From: Eutrophocola sp964490145
Lineage (GTDB): Bacteria > Pseudomonadota > Gammaproteobacteria > Pseudomonadales > Pseudohongiellaceae
Reading direction: 5' to 3'
DNA length: 21,831 nt
Assembly (NCBI GenBank): GCA_964490145.1
Contig: CAZBBS010000049.1
Span: forward strand, 1 to 21,831
Shown: one piece after another, positions 1-6,412 of the stretch
Numbering within the stretch: position 1 is the first letter of the stretch
How the letters are laid out: each line of letters begins with the position of its first letter
Notes under the pieces: model-generated
Database searches by the model: none
Told to the model about the DNA's origin: nothing
What the model saw: the letters and a program-made list of their open reading frames with translations, nothing else
Translations under genes and position numbers: made by a program

Positions 1-1
1 G

Positions 2-436
2 TACTACAACTACGATGAAAATGCCGGTTACGACTTCGGTGAAATCTACGGCTCCCTGGGTTTCGGTAATTTCGGCCTGACCCTGTACTTGCTGGCCAAT
101 GCCGAGCCTGATGAAGGTCCGGGTGAAGACTTTGGTTTTGGTTCTGCCTCCTATACCTCTCTGGATTACACCATTCCTCTGGCCAGCGGTGCTGAAATTG
201 GCCTGCATGCCGGCTATCACGAAGGTGACTTCGTTTACTCCTTTAACGGTGTAACCGATGACTACATGGATTTTGGTATCAGCATCTCCAAAGATGGTTT
301 CTCTGCCATGATCACCATGACTGACCTGGGTTCAGATGATGACGGTGACGGCATTGAAGACTATGCCAGCATGCCAGCTCGCGACAACGACGAAATCAAG
401 TTTGTGGTTTCCTACGGGGTCGACTTCGAACTGTAA
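2..436 (+). CDS. TorF family putative porin, C-terminal part (5' end outside window)
   Basis: The frame is open from the window edge (first full codon at base 2) to TAA at 434-436, about 144 residues, so the start lies upstream. The visible protein is a run of alternating aromatic and hydrophobic strands with short polar turns (YYNYDEN, GEIYGSLGFGNFGLTLY, ASYTSLDYTIPLASGAEIGL) and ends in a beta strand closing with F-E-L. This is typical of an outer-membrane beta barrel. The pattern fits the TorF/TIGR02001 putative porin family, whose members are about 220-260 aa, so roughly the last 60 percent is present. An acidic turn (DDDGDG) near residue 118 may face outside and bind cations. The substrate is not predictable. 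The gene converges on the minus-strand gene ending at 534 and shares a terminator with it. Family assignment is from remembered pattern, not a search. Confidence 0.75.
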   Translation, partial: YYNYDENAGYDFGEIYGSLGFGNFGLTLYLLANAEPDEGPGEDFGFGSASYTSLDYTIPLASGAEIGLHAGYHEGDFVYSFNGVTDDYMDFGISISKDGFSAMITMTDLGSDDDGDGIEDYASMPARDNDEIKFVVSYGVDFEL

Positions 437-457
437 GGCTTTTAGCTCCCTCCAAAG

Positions 458-490
458 AAAAACCGGTGTTGGAAACAACACCGGTTTTTT
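458..490. terminator. Bidirectional intrinsic terminator
   Basis: A near-perfect stem pairs 458-471 with 476-489 around a GAAA tetraloop (472-475). The A-rich 5' side and T-rich 3' side give a U tract in both directions. It lies 21 nt after the porin stop and 43 nt beyond the stop of the minus-strand gene at 534, so it can end both convergent transcripts. Confidence 0.9.
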
Positions 491-533
491 TATTGCCTAA
501 ATAATCCTGTAAGCCAGGTTTAATGATCAGTCT

Positions 534-1598
534 TTAATTAACGCGATCAAATATCCAGCGTCCGGATACCTGCACTTCAACCACGGAGTTTGCTTTGCCG
601 TTGGCATCGCGACGGAATTCATAGGGTTGGCTCCAGGTGCAGGAAGCACAGATAAAAGTGGTTTCAGACTGGGGAATGAGTTCTTCACTGTCTTCCCCGT
701 TGCGACTCAGGTAGAGGGCGCCATCCTGCAGGGAAACCTCGACAGTAGTGAGGTATTCCAGCCAGATGCCTTCATAGGTGCCGACATAGTTGGCCAGAAT
801 GTCAGGGGCCACATCAACGGCTGAATTGCGGGCATCCGAGAGTTTGTCGCCTACCCAGTGTTTCACTCCACCTTCCGTGGATTCATTGCAGACAATTTCC
901 AGAATGACATCGTCTGCGGCATAAACCATCTCGATAGTGGTTTGTAGAGGCTTGTCGAAGGTACCGGGATCGTTAAAGGTCACTTCGACATCCATATGGC
1001 CAAAATCACGTCGCGTGTAGCGCTCGGTCACCCGCAGGTTTTCGGTATGTTCAAGTCCCCAGGCATGCAACCAGGTTTTGTCATTGTAGCCATTACTTTC
1101 CACGACCATGGTATCGCCTTCCCAGTGGCCCACTGAATAGCCCATCCAGATTGGCAGAGGATCTTCTTCAAGTTCGCGACCATCGATGAATACCTGGCGG
1201 TAGGTGAGGTCGCCAAAGAGCAGCGCAATCACGGAGGGGCTTTGGACAATCTGTCTCAGGCTGCCGCCTCCGGCAGGACCGCCGGCGATATAGGCCGGGC
1301 CGCCAGGCATGCACTGCATCTGGGGACCATCCTTATAGTAATTGCGTTCGTGGGATGCCATGGTCTCACGAGCCCACGGTTGGACCTTGGAATCATCATC
1401 AAGATCGCCTGTCACTTGCGCTGCCCGCCAGAGGCCGGTCAGGTCAGGGTGATTTTCAGCAGTACGCGGCAGCGGAGCCGAAAGGTCTGGCGCACCATCT
1501 GCAGTACGCGGGATACCCGGTGTGGGCATGCCAAGCCATTGCGCAGAAAGTGAGGCGGAAAAGGCCATGAGAACCAGTGATATAAAAAAACGTTTCAT
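534..1598 (-). CDS. Exported protein of unknown function, paired with a DUF6152 protein
   Basis: The protein has 354 residues. It starts with a signal peptide (MKRFFISLVLMAFSASLSAQ, cleavage likely after SA-Q) and so acts in the periplasm or outside. The start at 1598 is supported by a GAGGAA Shine-Dalgarno about 6 nt upstream. Recognisable but functionally uncharacterised blocks are HPDLTGLW near residue 50, a Gly/Pro-rich segment GGPAGGGS near 105-112, then GHWEGDTMVVE and RYTRRDFGHMDVEVTF. I recall this order from a large group of exported hypothetical proteins in marine proteobacteria and acidobacteria. No catalytic motif stands out. Two cysteines near the C-terminus (CASC) could pair. 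It lies 39 nt downstream of the DUF6152 gene on the same strand, so the two are probably one operon. No function is assigned. Confidence 0.8.
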   Translation of the reverse strand: MKRFFISLVLMAFSASLSAQWLGMPTPGIPRTADGAPDLSAPLPRTAENHPDLTGLWRAAQVTGDLDDDSKVQPWARETMASHERNYYKDGPQMQCMPGGPAYIAGGPAGGGSLRQIVQSPSVIALLFGDLTYRQVFIDGRELEEDPLPIWMGYSVGHWEGDTMVVESNGYNDKTWLHAWGLEHTENLRVTERYTRRDFGHMDVEVTFNDPGTFDKPLQTTIEMVYAADDVILEIVCNESTEGGVKHWVGDKLSDARNSAVDVAPDILANYVGTYEGIWLEYLTTVEVSLQDGALYLSRNGEDSEELIPQSETTFICASCTWSQPYEFRRDANGKANSVVEVQVSGRWIFDRVN

Positions 1599-1637
1599 TT
1601 GAAATTCCTCGATCTGATCAATGCACGATGGACAAGG

Positions 1638-2063
1638 TTACAACGGGGTCCGGCTTCGCTCCCGGCCTTCACGCCCACTGTTGGCAACACTCTCCCAGAG
1701 CAGCTCTCCCGATTCCGTCAGGCGTACAGAGGCGGCATTTGCGGTATTGGTACCATTTCTGGCCCCGTAACCGGTCACGCTGATGACATCACCTTCCTTC
1801 ACCCGGTTGCGTCCCCAGCCAAGACGCATCAGGTCATTGATACCTACCAGCTCAACGGCCCAGTTCTGGATGCTGCCATCTTCTGCTTTCGATTCCATGA
1901 ACAGCCAGGCATGGGGGTTGGTCCACTCCATTCTGGTGATCGGGCCTGACAGGTTTACCGGTTTATTGATATCAAATTCGGAGGCAAACGCATGATGGGA
2001 CGAGGCTTGTGCAGAGGCGAGTAGCCAGGCGATACCTGCACAAGTCAGAAACAGCTTTTTCAT
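1638..2063 (-). CDS. DUF6152 family exported protein
   Basis: The protein has 141 residues with a signal peptide (MKKLFLTCAGIAWLLASAQA) followed directly by the family-like opening SSHHAFASEFDINKPV. Further conserved-looking blocks are the G-x-I-T-R-x-E-W-T-N-P-H-A-W sequence around residues 40-55 and a nucleic-acid-binding-like small beta fold (VELVGINDLMRLGW, GDVISVTGYGARNG). I identify it as DUF6152 from this pattern, and no activity is known to me. An in-frame ATG lies 9 codons upstream at 2090, but I chose 2063 because AGGAG sits 7 nt before it and because the hydrophobic signal sequence starts there. It is the first gene of a two-gene minus-strand unit with the 354-aa exported protein. 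The HHAF histidines after the cleavage site could bind metal, which is speculation. Confidence 0.82.
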   Translation of the reverse strand: MKKLFLTCAGIAWLLASAQASSHHAFASEFDINKPVNLSGPITRMEWTNPHAWLFMESKAEDGSIQNWAVELVGINDLMRLGWGRNRVKEGDVISVTGYGARNGTNTANAASVRLTESGELLWESVANSGREGRERSRTPL

Positions 2064-2185
2064 AGACCTTCTCCTGGAGCTTGCTGACAACGTGAGCGGT
2101 GAAACGACATTCTAATAATGTCAGTAGCATAAACCGCTGATCTGCTATAAGTCCATCCTGACGGTTTCAGCCGGGTCAGGTGTAT

Positions 2186-2341
2186 CAGGAGGCGGGGTCA
2201 GATAGGGATTCAGNNNNNNNNNNNNNNNNNNNNNNNNNNNNNNNNNNNNNNNNNNNNNNNNNNNNNNNNNNNNNNNNNNNNNNNNNNNNNNNNNNNNNNN
2301 NNNNNNNNNNNNNCAGGAGGCGGGGTCAGATAGGGATTCAG
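2186..2341. repeat. 28-nt identical direct repeat flanking an assembly gap
   Basis: The same 28 nt occurs immediately before the N run (2186-2213) and immediately after it (2314-2341). It starts CAGGAGGCGGGG and ends GGGATTCAG. Identical contig ends either side of a standard-size gap suggest two contigs that really overlap, or a repeat that broke the assembly. No further copy is visible in the window. Confidence 0.9.
2214..2313. other. Scaffold gap, 100 N
   Basis: There are exactly 100 undetermined bases, the usual placeholder for a join of unknown length. The real distance may be zero (flanks overlapping by 28 nt) or longer. Any reading frame crossing it is meaningless. Confidence 0.99.
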
Positions 2342-2361
2342 GATTATCGAAAGCGTAAAAA

Positions 2362-2416
2362 GCATTCATACCCTCGAGCAGGGGTGAGGTGAACGTTCGA
2401 TCGTAGGTATGAATGC
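2362..2416. repeat. Inverted repeat with nested small hairpins
   Basis: Perfect 11-nt arms GCATTCATACC (2362-2372) and GGTATGAATGC (2406-2416) enclose 33 nt. That interior holds the small hairpin CCCTCGAGCAGGG and the palindromes GAACGTTC and CGATCG. The element lies in the non-coding stretch between the sulP stop and the gap. Together with the GC-rich hairpin next to it, it resembles a REP-type or small non-autonomous mobile element. That reading is inference, since no transposase or second copy is present here. Confidence 0.5.
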
Positions 2417-2437
2417 AAGTAGGAAAATTGAAGGGGA

Positions 2438-2459
2438 CACCCCGCCTCACGGCGGGGTG
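2438..2459 (-). terminator. GC-rich hairpin downstream of sulP (terminator-like or REP-like)
   Basis: A 9-bp stem CACCCCGCC/GGCGGGGTG encloses a TCAC loop and begins 8 nt beyond the sulP stop on the minus strand. The following minus-strand bases (TCCCCTTCAATTTT) are only partly T-rich, so it is at best an imperfect intrinsic terminator. It may instead be part of the repeated element next to it. Confidence 0.55.
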
Positions 2460-2467
2460 CGTATGGT

Positions 2468-4147
2468 TTATACGGCTGTAGCCGCCTTGAGTTCGTGAAC
2501 GCTATCAAGACGGCTTGTCTGCTTTCCCAGATAGGTCAGTGCCGCTTCAAGGGCTTCCTCCCGCGTCTTGTAATGGTCACTCTTCTCCAGGTGCTTGTCG
2601 GCCTCCAGGGCACTTAATGTATTTTCCACATCCTGGTTCATGGCACACATGTAGATCTTCCGTCCAGAGTGCTTGGCATCACTACCAACAGTTTCGATGG
2701 CCAGCGCTGCAGACACATCCAGGAAGGGCACACGTTCAAAATCCAGGATAATAGCCTGTGCACCTCCTTCCAGCTGGGAGCGGGCATGGTGACCAAGATC
2801 GGCAGCAGCACCAAAGCTCATGGGGCCACCGAAATCGAAAACGGTCACCTTGTCGCCCAGTTCATCAAGAATTTCGATTTCACGAGGGCTGGCATCATGA
2901 CGCACGGAATGAATATCACGCAGTCTTTCCATCTGGTCGTGGGCCACCTGTTTGACGAAGGCTATTGACGCCAGTACCACACCAACACCTACGGCAGTAA
3001 TCAGGTCAACAAATACGGTCAGGCCAACCACGATCACCATCAGTGCCAGGTCCCAGCGCGGGCCGCGATGGGCATTCTTGATGTAACTCCAGTCAATGAT
3101 GTCCAGGCCCACCTTGATCAGGATGCCGGCAAGTACAGCATTAGGAATAAAACTTGCGTAGGTGCTTAATCCCAGTACCACCGCAAGTAGGACCAAGGCA
3201 TGGATCATGCCTGAAACACGAGTACGACCACCGGTACGAATATTGACTACAGTACGCATGGTGGCACCAGCACCTGGCGCGCCGCCAAACAGGCCGGCAA
3301 ACATATTTCCGATACCCTGCCCAATTAGCTCCTTGTTGGATTCATGGCGAGTACGGGTCATATTATCCGCAACCAGAGAGGTCAGCAGGCTGTCAATGGA
3401 ACCAAGCAGAGCGAGCACGAACGCCGCTTCTGCAATGATGAGGAAAGACACTGAATCAAAGGTGGGCATGTGGATAGATGGCAGGCCAGATGGGATTTCA
3501 CCGAGGATCGGGGCGCCGCCCAGGACCAAACTCATTAATGTACCAATGATGAGGGCTGCCAGAGCGCCTGGGACAAACTTGCCAAGTTTGCCTGGCCATT
3601 TCAGGGCAATAATCAGTGACAATGCGCCAATGATCAGGGCGTTGAAATTAATGTCTGACAAGGCAGTTGGTGTGTAGAACAGGGCATCCAGGGTGCCAGC
3701 TGGAGCATCATGACCCAGCATGGGGCTGATCTGGAGAATGATGATGATCCCGCCAATACCGCTCATGAACCCGCTGATAACCGGGTAGGGTACCAGGCGA
3801 ATATATTCACCGAGCTTGAAGACGCCAAGGACAATCTGGAACAGACCGGCAAGCATGATGGCGGTAAAGATCAGGCTGGTATTGCCCATCAGGTCGGGAT
3901 GGGCCGCAATACTGGCGGCAAGTCCCGCGCAGACGACGGTCATGGGGCCGGTAGGGCCGGAAATCTGGGGTTCGGTACCGCCGAACAAGGCGGCAAAGAA
4001 GCCTACAAAAATGGCACCGTACAAACCTGCAATGGGGCCAAGGCCGGAAGCCACACCCATGGCCAGGGCCAGGGGCAGTGCGACCACACCGGCGGTGACA
4101 CCGCCGTAAATATCTCCACGTATGTGACTGAAGTCGAGTTTCAACAT
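2468..4147 (-). CDS. SulP/SLC26 family anion transporter with STAS domain, probable bicarbonate transporter
   Basis: The protein has 559 residues, normal for SulP. The N-terminal 400 residues are a multi-helix membrane domain opening with LKLDFSHIRGDIYGGVTAGVVALPLALAMG. This contains the SulP signature region, and segments such as GSIDSLLTSLVADNMT and the conserved GNMFAGLFGGAPGAGATMRT follow. Residues around 430-540 form a cytoplasmic STAS domain (VTVFDFGGPMSFGAAADL, then LDFERVPFLDVSAALAIE) that keeps the D-x-S motif at the usual phosphorylation-loop position. The family moves sulfate, bicarbonate, dicarboxylates or other anions. The carbonic anhydrase gene 76 nt upstream on the same strand favours bicarbonate, as with BicA-type transporters, but the substrate is inference. 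The start has a strong AGGAGG with 7-nt spacing. A hairpin follows the stop. Confidence 0.93.
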   Translation of the reverse strand: MLKLDFSHIRGDIYGGVTAGVVALPLALAMGVASGLGPIAGLYGAIFVGFFAALFGGTEPQISGPTGPMTVVCAGLAASIAAHPDLMGNTSLIFTAIMLAGLFQIVLGVFKLGEYIRLVPYPVISGFMSGIGGIIIILQISPMLGHDAPAGTLDALFYTPTALSDINFNALIIGALSLIIALKWPGKLGKFVPGALAALIIGTLMSLVLGGAPILGEIPSGLPSIHMPTFDSVSFLIIAEAAFVLALLGSIDSLLTSLVADNMTRTRHESNKELIGQGIGNMFAGLFGGAPGAGATMRTVVNIRTGGRTRVSGMIHALVLLAVVLGLSTYASFIPNAVLAGILIKVGLDIIDWSYIKNAHRGPRWDLALMVIVVGLTVFVDLITAVGVGVVLASIAFVKQVAHDQMERLRDIHSVRHDASPREIEILDELGDKVTVFDFGGPMSFGAAADLGHHARSQLEGGAQAIILDFERVPFLDVSAALAIETVGSDAKHSGRKIYMCAMNQDVENTLSALEADKHLEKSDHYKTREEALEAALTYLGKQTSRLDSVHELKAATAV

Positions 4148-4223
4148 GTTTATACCTCCTGCTCCCCGGGCTTGATTGCCAGGGGATCGATGTAGATTCA
4201 GCTAAAAGCTAATAAGAGTTGAT

Positions 4224-4880
4224 TCAGGCGCGCTGGTTTGCGACCAGTTTATGGTCGTCGTACCAGTCTTGTACCGGGATGAAGGTTCCCTGGTCAGGTG
4301 AATGGCAGGTGACTTCACCCGTTGCGATGTTGTACACCCACCCATGGAGGGTGACGTCATTGGTGGCCATTTTTGCGGCTACACTCGGGTGAGTTTCCAG
4401 GTGCTTGAGTTGCAACAGGACGTTTTCCTGGATCATTTCCAGGGTATGGTCGCTGCACATATGTTCTCCATGGCGGGCCTTCACACGGGCGAGGGCCGCC
4501 TGGCTATGGCCAAGCCAGCTGGATACCTGCGGCAGGCTTGCCAGGGATTCCGGATTCATGGCTCCTTTCATGGCACCGCAGTCAGTATGGCCGCAAATGA
4601 TAATGTCTTTCACACCCAGTACAGCCACGGCATACTCGATGGTCGCCGTATTGCCGCCACCGGGCATGGCATGCGGCGGAACGATATTGCCCGCATTGCG
4701 TATGATGAATAACTCACCAGGCTGTGTCTGGGTGATCATGCTGGGGTCAATTCTGGAGTCGGAACAGGTAATGAACAGCACTTCCGGGGACTGGCTGGTG
4801 GCCAGTTGTGCAAACAGGGTTTTTCTTTCCTCGTAGTCCTTTTTCTTGAACTCGGAAATACCTTTTATCAACTTGTCCAT
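4224..4880 (-). CDS. Beta-class carbonic anhydrase
   Basis: The enzyme interconverts CO2 and bicarbonate using a zinc ion. From the chosen start (218 aa), the zinc ligands and catalytic dyad are visible as C39-S-D41-S-R43 and H98-T-D-C101-G. The RNAGNIVPP block lies between them and LHGWVYNIATGEV near the C-terminus. The opening MDKLIKGISEFKK and the spacing resemble the cyanobacterial-type CcaA/IcfA branch. An ATG four codons upstream (4892) is in frame, but AGGAG abuts it, so I prefer 4880, where the same AGGAG lies 12 nt away (longer than ideal). No signal peptide is present, so the enzyme is cytoplasmic. It is the first gene of a two-gene unit with the SulP transporter and is divergent from a LysR-type regulator. 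This suggests a bicarbonate supply module, perhaps for anaplerotic carboxylation, since no Calvin-cycle gene is in view. Confidence 0.94.
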   Translation of the reverse strand: MDKLIKGISEFKKKDYEERKTLFAQLATSQSPEVLFITCSDSRIDPSMITQTQPGELFIIRNAGNIVPPHAMPGGGNTATIEYAVAVLGVKDIIICGHTDCGAMKGAMNPESLASLPQVSSWLGHSQAALARVKARHGEHMCSDHTLEMIQENVLLQLKHLETHPSVAAKMATNDVTLHGWVYNIATGEVTCHSPDQGTFIPVQDWYDDHKLVANQRA

Positions 4881-4990
4881 AAACTTTCTCATCTCCTAGA
4901 CATAGTAAATCGTGTTGGAAAAAATTGCGCTTTAAATCAGCGTTGGTTTTCAATATAGTGAATAAATATCAATAAAAAAGGTAAATAAGT

Positions 4991-5006
4991 GATAGGAAAT
5001 AGCTTT
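4991..5006. promoter_or_regulatory. Candidate LysR-regulator operator in the divergent promoter region
   Basis: The 4893-5045 spacer is strongly A/T-rich and separates the carbonic anhydrase and LysR starts. Within it, GATAGGAAATAGCTTT contains the dyad GAAA-TAGC-TTTC (extending to 5007) and an ATAG-N7-CTTT arrangement, one base from the ATAG-N7-CTAT half of the OxyR contact pattern. This is a pattern guess with no supporting second site. Confidence 0.3.
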
Positions 5007-5045
5007 CATTAAAATGCCTGAGTTGGATCGCTTTGAGGTAATACC

Positions 5046-5978
5046 ATGATTGATATGAATATTTCTCTTAAACAGCTGCGTTATTACCTGGTGGCCGCCA
5101 GGCATGACAGTCTGCGGCAGGCCGCACGGGAACTAAAAATCAGCCAGCCTTCCCTGAGTGCCCAGTTGCAAAAACTGGAGGAATTGCTGGGGGTTGAATT
5201 GTTCGAACGCAGTCGTGGCGGGGTGAACCTGACCCCGCTGGGACGGGACCTGCTGCCCCAGGCCCAGCAGGCAGTGAACGCTGCCCAGGTCATCATTGAT
5301 GCTGCCACCTTTGCCACAAAAGGACCTTCCGGGACATTCCGTCTCGGTGCCAGTCACACACTGGGTCCTTACGCCTTGCCATGGATCCTGCCGGAAATTC
5401 ACAGCAAGCACCGTGGGATGAAATTCTTTGTCAGGGAGGAGGTGCCTGACCGCCTGGCCCAGGGGCTGTACAACGGACGTTACGACCTGATATTTACTAC
5501 CCTGCCGCTGAAAGAAGACGGCATCACTGCCATGCCTCTGTTTCGTGAACCCCTGTATCTTGTGCTCAACAAGGATCATCCACTGGCCAGCAAGCCATCA
5601 ATAACAGCAGACCAGCTTGCCGGTCTGGAGGTCCTGACCGTGGAGGAGCACCACCTGCTGTTCCGTCAGGTACAGGATCTGTGCAAGCAGTTCAACGCCA
5701 CAGTACTGCGGGATTATGAAGGCACCAGTCTGGATTCCATCAGGCAGATGGTTTACATGGAAATGGGGGTGGCCTTCCTGCCTGCCCTGTATATCCGCTC
5801 AGAGATTCGTGAGCGTGATGAGTTGAGCGTTCTGGCCGTCAGGGATGAACCGATCAATCGTGTACATGCCCTGGCCTGGCGTGACACCTCTCCCCTGAGG
5901 AACTTCTACCGTGAGCTGGGTGATCAATTCCAGGACATCGTCAGGGAAAAATTTGGTGATGATGTAATGATGCTTTGA
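5046..5978 (+). CDS. LysR family transcriptional regulator, OxyR-like but without the peroxidatic cysteine
   Basis: The protein has 310 residues, normal for the family. Residues 5-65 are the winged helix-turn-helix (LKQLRYYLVAARHDSLRQAA, SQPSLSAQLQKLEELLG, LFERSRGGVNLTPLG). From about 95 to 300 is the periplasmic-binding-protein-like effector domain. OxyR-like signatures are HTLGPYALPWILP (OxyR has PTVGPYLLPHIIP), TSLDSIRQMV (OxyR TSLETLRNMV), GVAFLPAL and SPLRNFY. In my alignment the peroxide-reactive Cys199 of OxyR corresponds to Leu204, while the resolving Cys208 corresponds to Cys213. It is therefore unlikely to be a disulfide peroxide switch and may bind a small ligand. GAGGT 6 nt before the ATG supports the start. 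Divergent orientation makes the carbonic anhydrase-sulP unit its likely target. The terminator beyond it has its T tract on the other strand. Confidence 0.9.
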   Translation: MIDMNISLKQLRYYLVAARHDSLRQAARELKISQPSLSAQLQKLEELLGVELFERSRGGVNLTPLGRDLLPQAQQAVNAAQVIIDAATFATKGPSGTFRLGASHTLGPYALPWILPEIHSKHRGMKFFVREEVPDRLAQGLYNGRYDLIFTTLPLKEDGITAMPLFREPLYLVLNKDHPLASKPSITADQLAGLEVLTVEEHHLLFRQVQDLCKQFNATVLRDYEGTSLDSIRQMVYMEMGVAFLPALYIRSEIRERDELSVLAVRDEPINRVHALAWRDTSPLRNFYRELGDQFQDIVREKFGDDVMML

Positions 5979-6000
5979 CGAACCCATAATCATTGAAGCA

Positions 6001-6029
6001 AAAAAAAAGGCCCCTGGGGGCAGGGGCCT
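6001..6029 (-). terminator. Strong intrinsic terminator on the minus strand
   Basis: The stem pairs 6008-6016 (AGGCCCCTG) with 6021-6029 (CAGGGGCCT) around a G4 loop. On the minus strand it is followed directly by eight T (6008-6001). On the plus strand the sequence after the hairpin is GAATAAATA, so its polarity fits a minus-strand transcript and not the end of the LysR gene. No protein gene on the minus strand ends here. Confidence 0.88.
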
Positions 6030-6106
6030 GAATAAATAGAGACTAGGGGTGTCTCGTTAAGGGAAAATGGTGGCTCATCATCAAGGGGGGAAATGAAACT
6101 ACCATG
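6001..6106 (-). ncRNA. Candidate sigma-54-dependent small RNA of about 105 nt
   Basis: The boundaries come from two independent signals on the minus strand: a sigma-54 promoter (6116-6133) that predicts initiation near 6105-6107, and the terminator at 6001-6029. The interior is structured. AUGGU (6105-6101) can pair with ACCAU (6071-6067), closing an arm whose loop contains a run of six C (6090-6085). A second hairpin pairs GAGAC (6055-6051) with GUCUC (6043-6039), and then comes the terminator. A C-rich unpaired loop is a common seed in RNAs that occupy G-rich Shine-Dalgarno sequences. I do not recognise it as a named RNA family. The alternative is a leaderless 20-codon reading frame starting at the predicted first nucleotides (ATG at 6105, TAG at 6045-6043). 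That would make it a short mRNA, which I think less likely because no ribosome site exists. Confidence 0.6.
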
Positions 6107-6115
6107 TCTGTGTAT

Positions 6116-6133
6116 ATGCAGACAGCGTGCCAA
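6116..6133 (-). promoter_or_regulatory. Sigma-54 (RpoN) -24/-12 promoter
   Basis: The minus strand reads TTGGCACG-CTGT-CTGCAT. GG and GC are separated by exactly 10 nt, and the purine-rich AAAG upstream also fits the published consensus (YTGGCACG-N4-TTGCW). The single mismatch is C for the first T of the -12 element. It is directed at the candidate small RNA, not at purL. The predicted +1 is near 6106. Confidence 0.75.
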
Positions 6134-6215
6134 CTTTTATAAACCTGAAAAAAGGCCGGAAAACAGGCTTTAAAAGCCAGGTTGCCACTGATACGGCTGA
6201 ATTTACGCCCATATT

Positions 6216-6232
6216 TGCACCATGCTGGTGCG
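6216..6232. promoter_or_regulatory. NtrC-type enhancer site
   Basis: TGCACCATGCTGGTGCG contains the perfect dyad GCACC-N5-GGTGC, the known NtrC binding pattern, with one mismatch in the outermost base. Its centre is about 118 bp upstream of the predicted small-RNA start, within the usual NtrC enhancer range. No convincing second site is visible at helical spacing, although many NtrC promoters have two. Confidence 0.65.
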
Positions 6233-6412
6233 ACGGCAGGGGAGATGCCCCAAACATGGCGCATTGTCATGACGGCAATTTTTTGCCACCTGCCGGTTAT
6301 CTGTCGCTTTTTGCCTGGCTTGAAATGACCGATACGTCTATAAAAAGCGGGCGGATTTTAGTAAGATGCCGGCTTGTTTTTCTGACCAACCCCCCGGGAA
6401 AATCACCAAGCG

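Noticed and set aside
2186..2341. 28-nt direct repeat as a CRISPR array
   Set aside because: Only two copies, both at contig ends beside the N run, no spacer, and no cas gene nearby. Overlapping contig ends or a broken repeat explain it better.
2145..2450. Minus-strand reading frame crossing the gap
   Set aside because: It depends on 100 N. The two sides read the same 28 nt in different frames, and joining the flanks as a single copy gives early stops.
4917..4930. GG-N10-GC spacing before the LysR gene as a sigma-54 promoter
   Set aside because: Apart from the GG and GC pairs the bases do not fit TGGCACG-N4-TTGC, and the region is a plain A-rich spacer.
6043..6270. 75-codon minus-strand reading frame upstream of purL
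   Set aside because: It has no Shine-Dalgarno, unlikely composition, and runs through the sigma-54 promoter and NtrC site. Only its last 20 codons could lie on the predicted transcript.
6274..6287. GGCAA-TTTT-TTGCC hairpin before purL as a terminator or attenuator
   Set aside because: The stem is short and A/T-rich, and no T tract follows on either strand.
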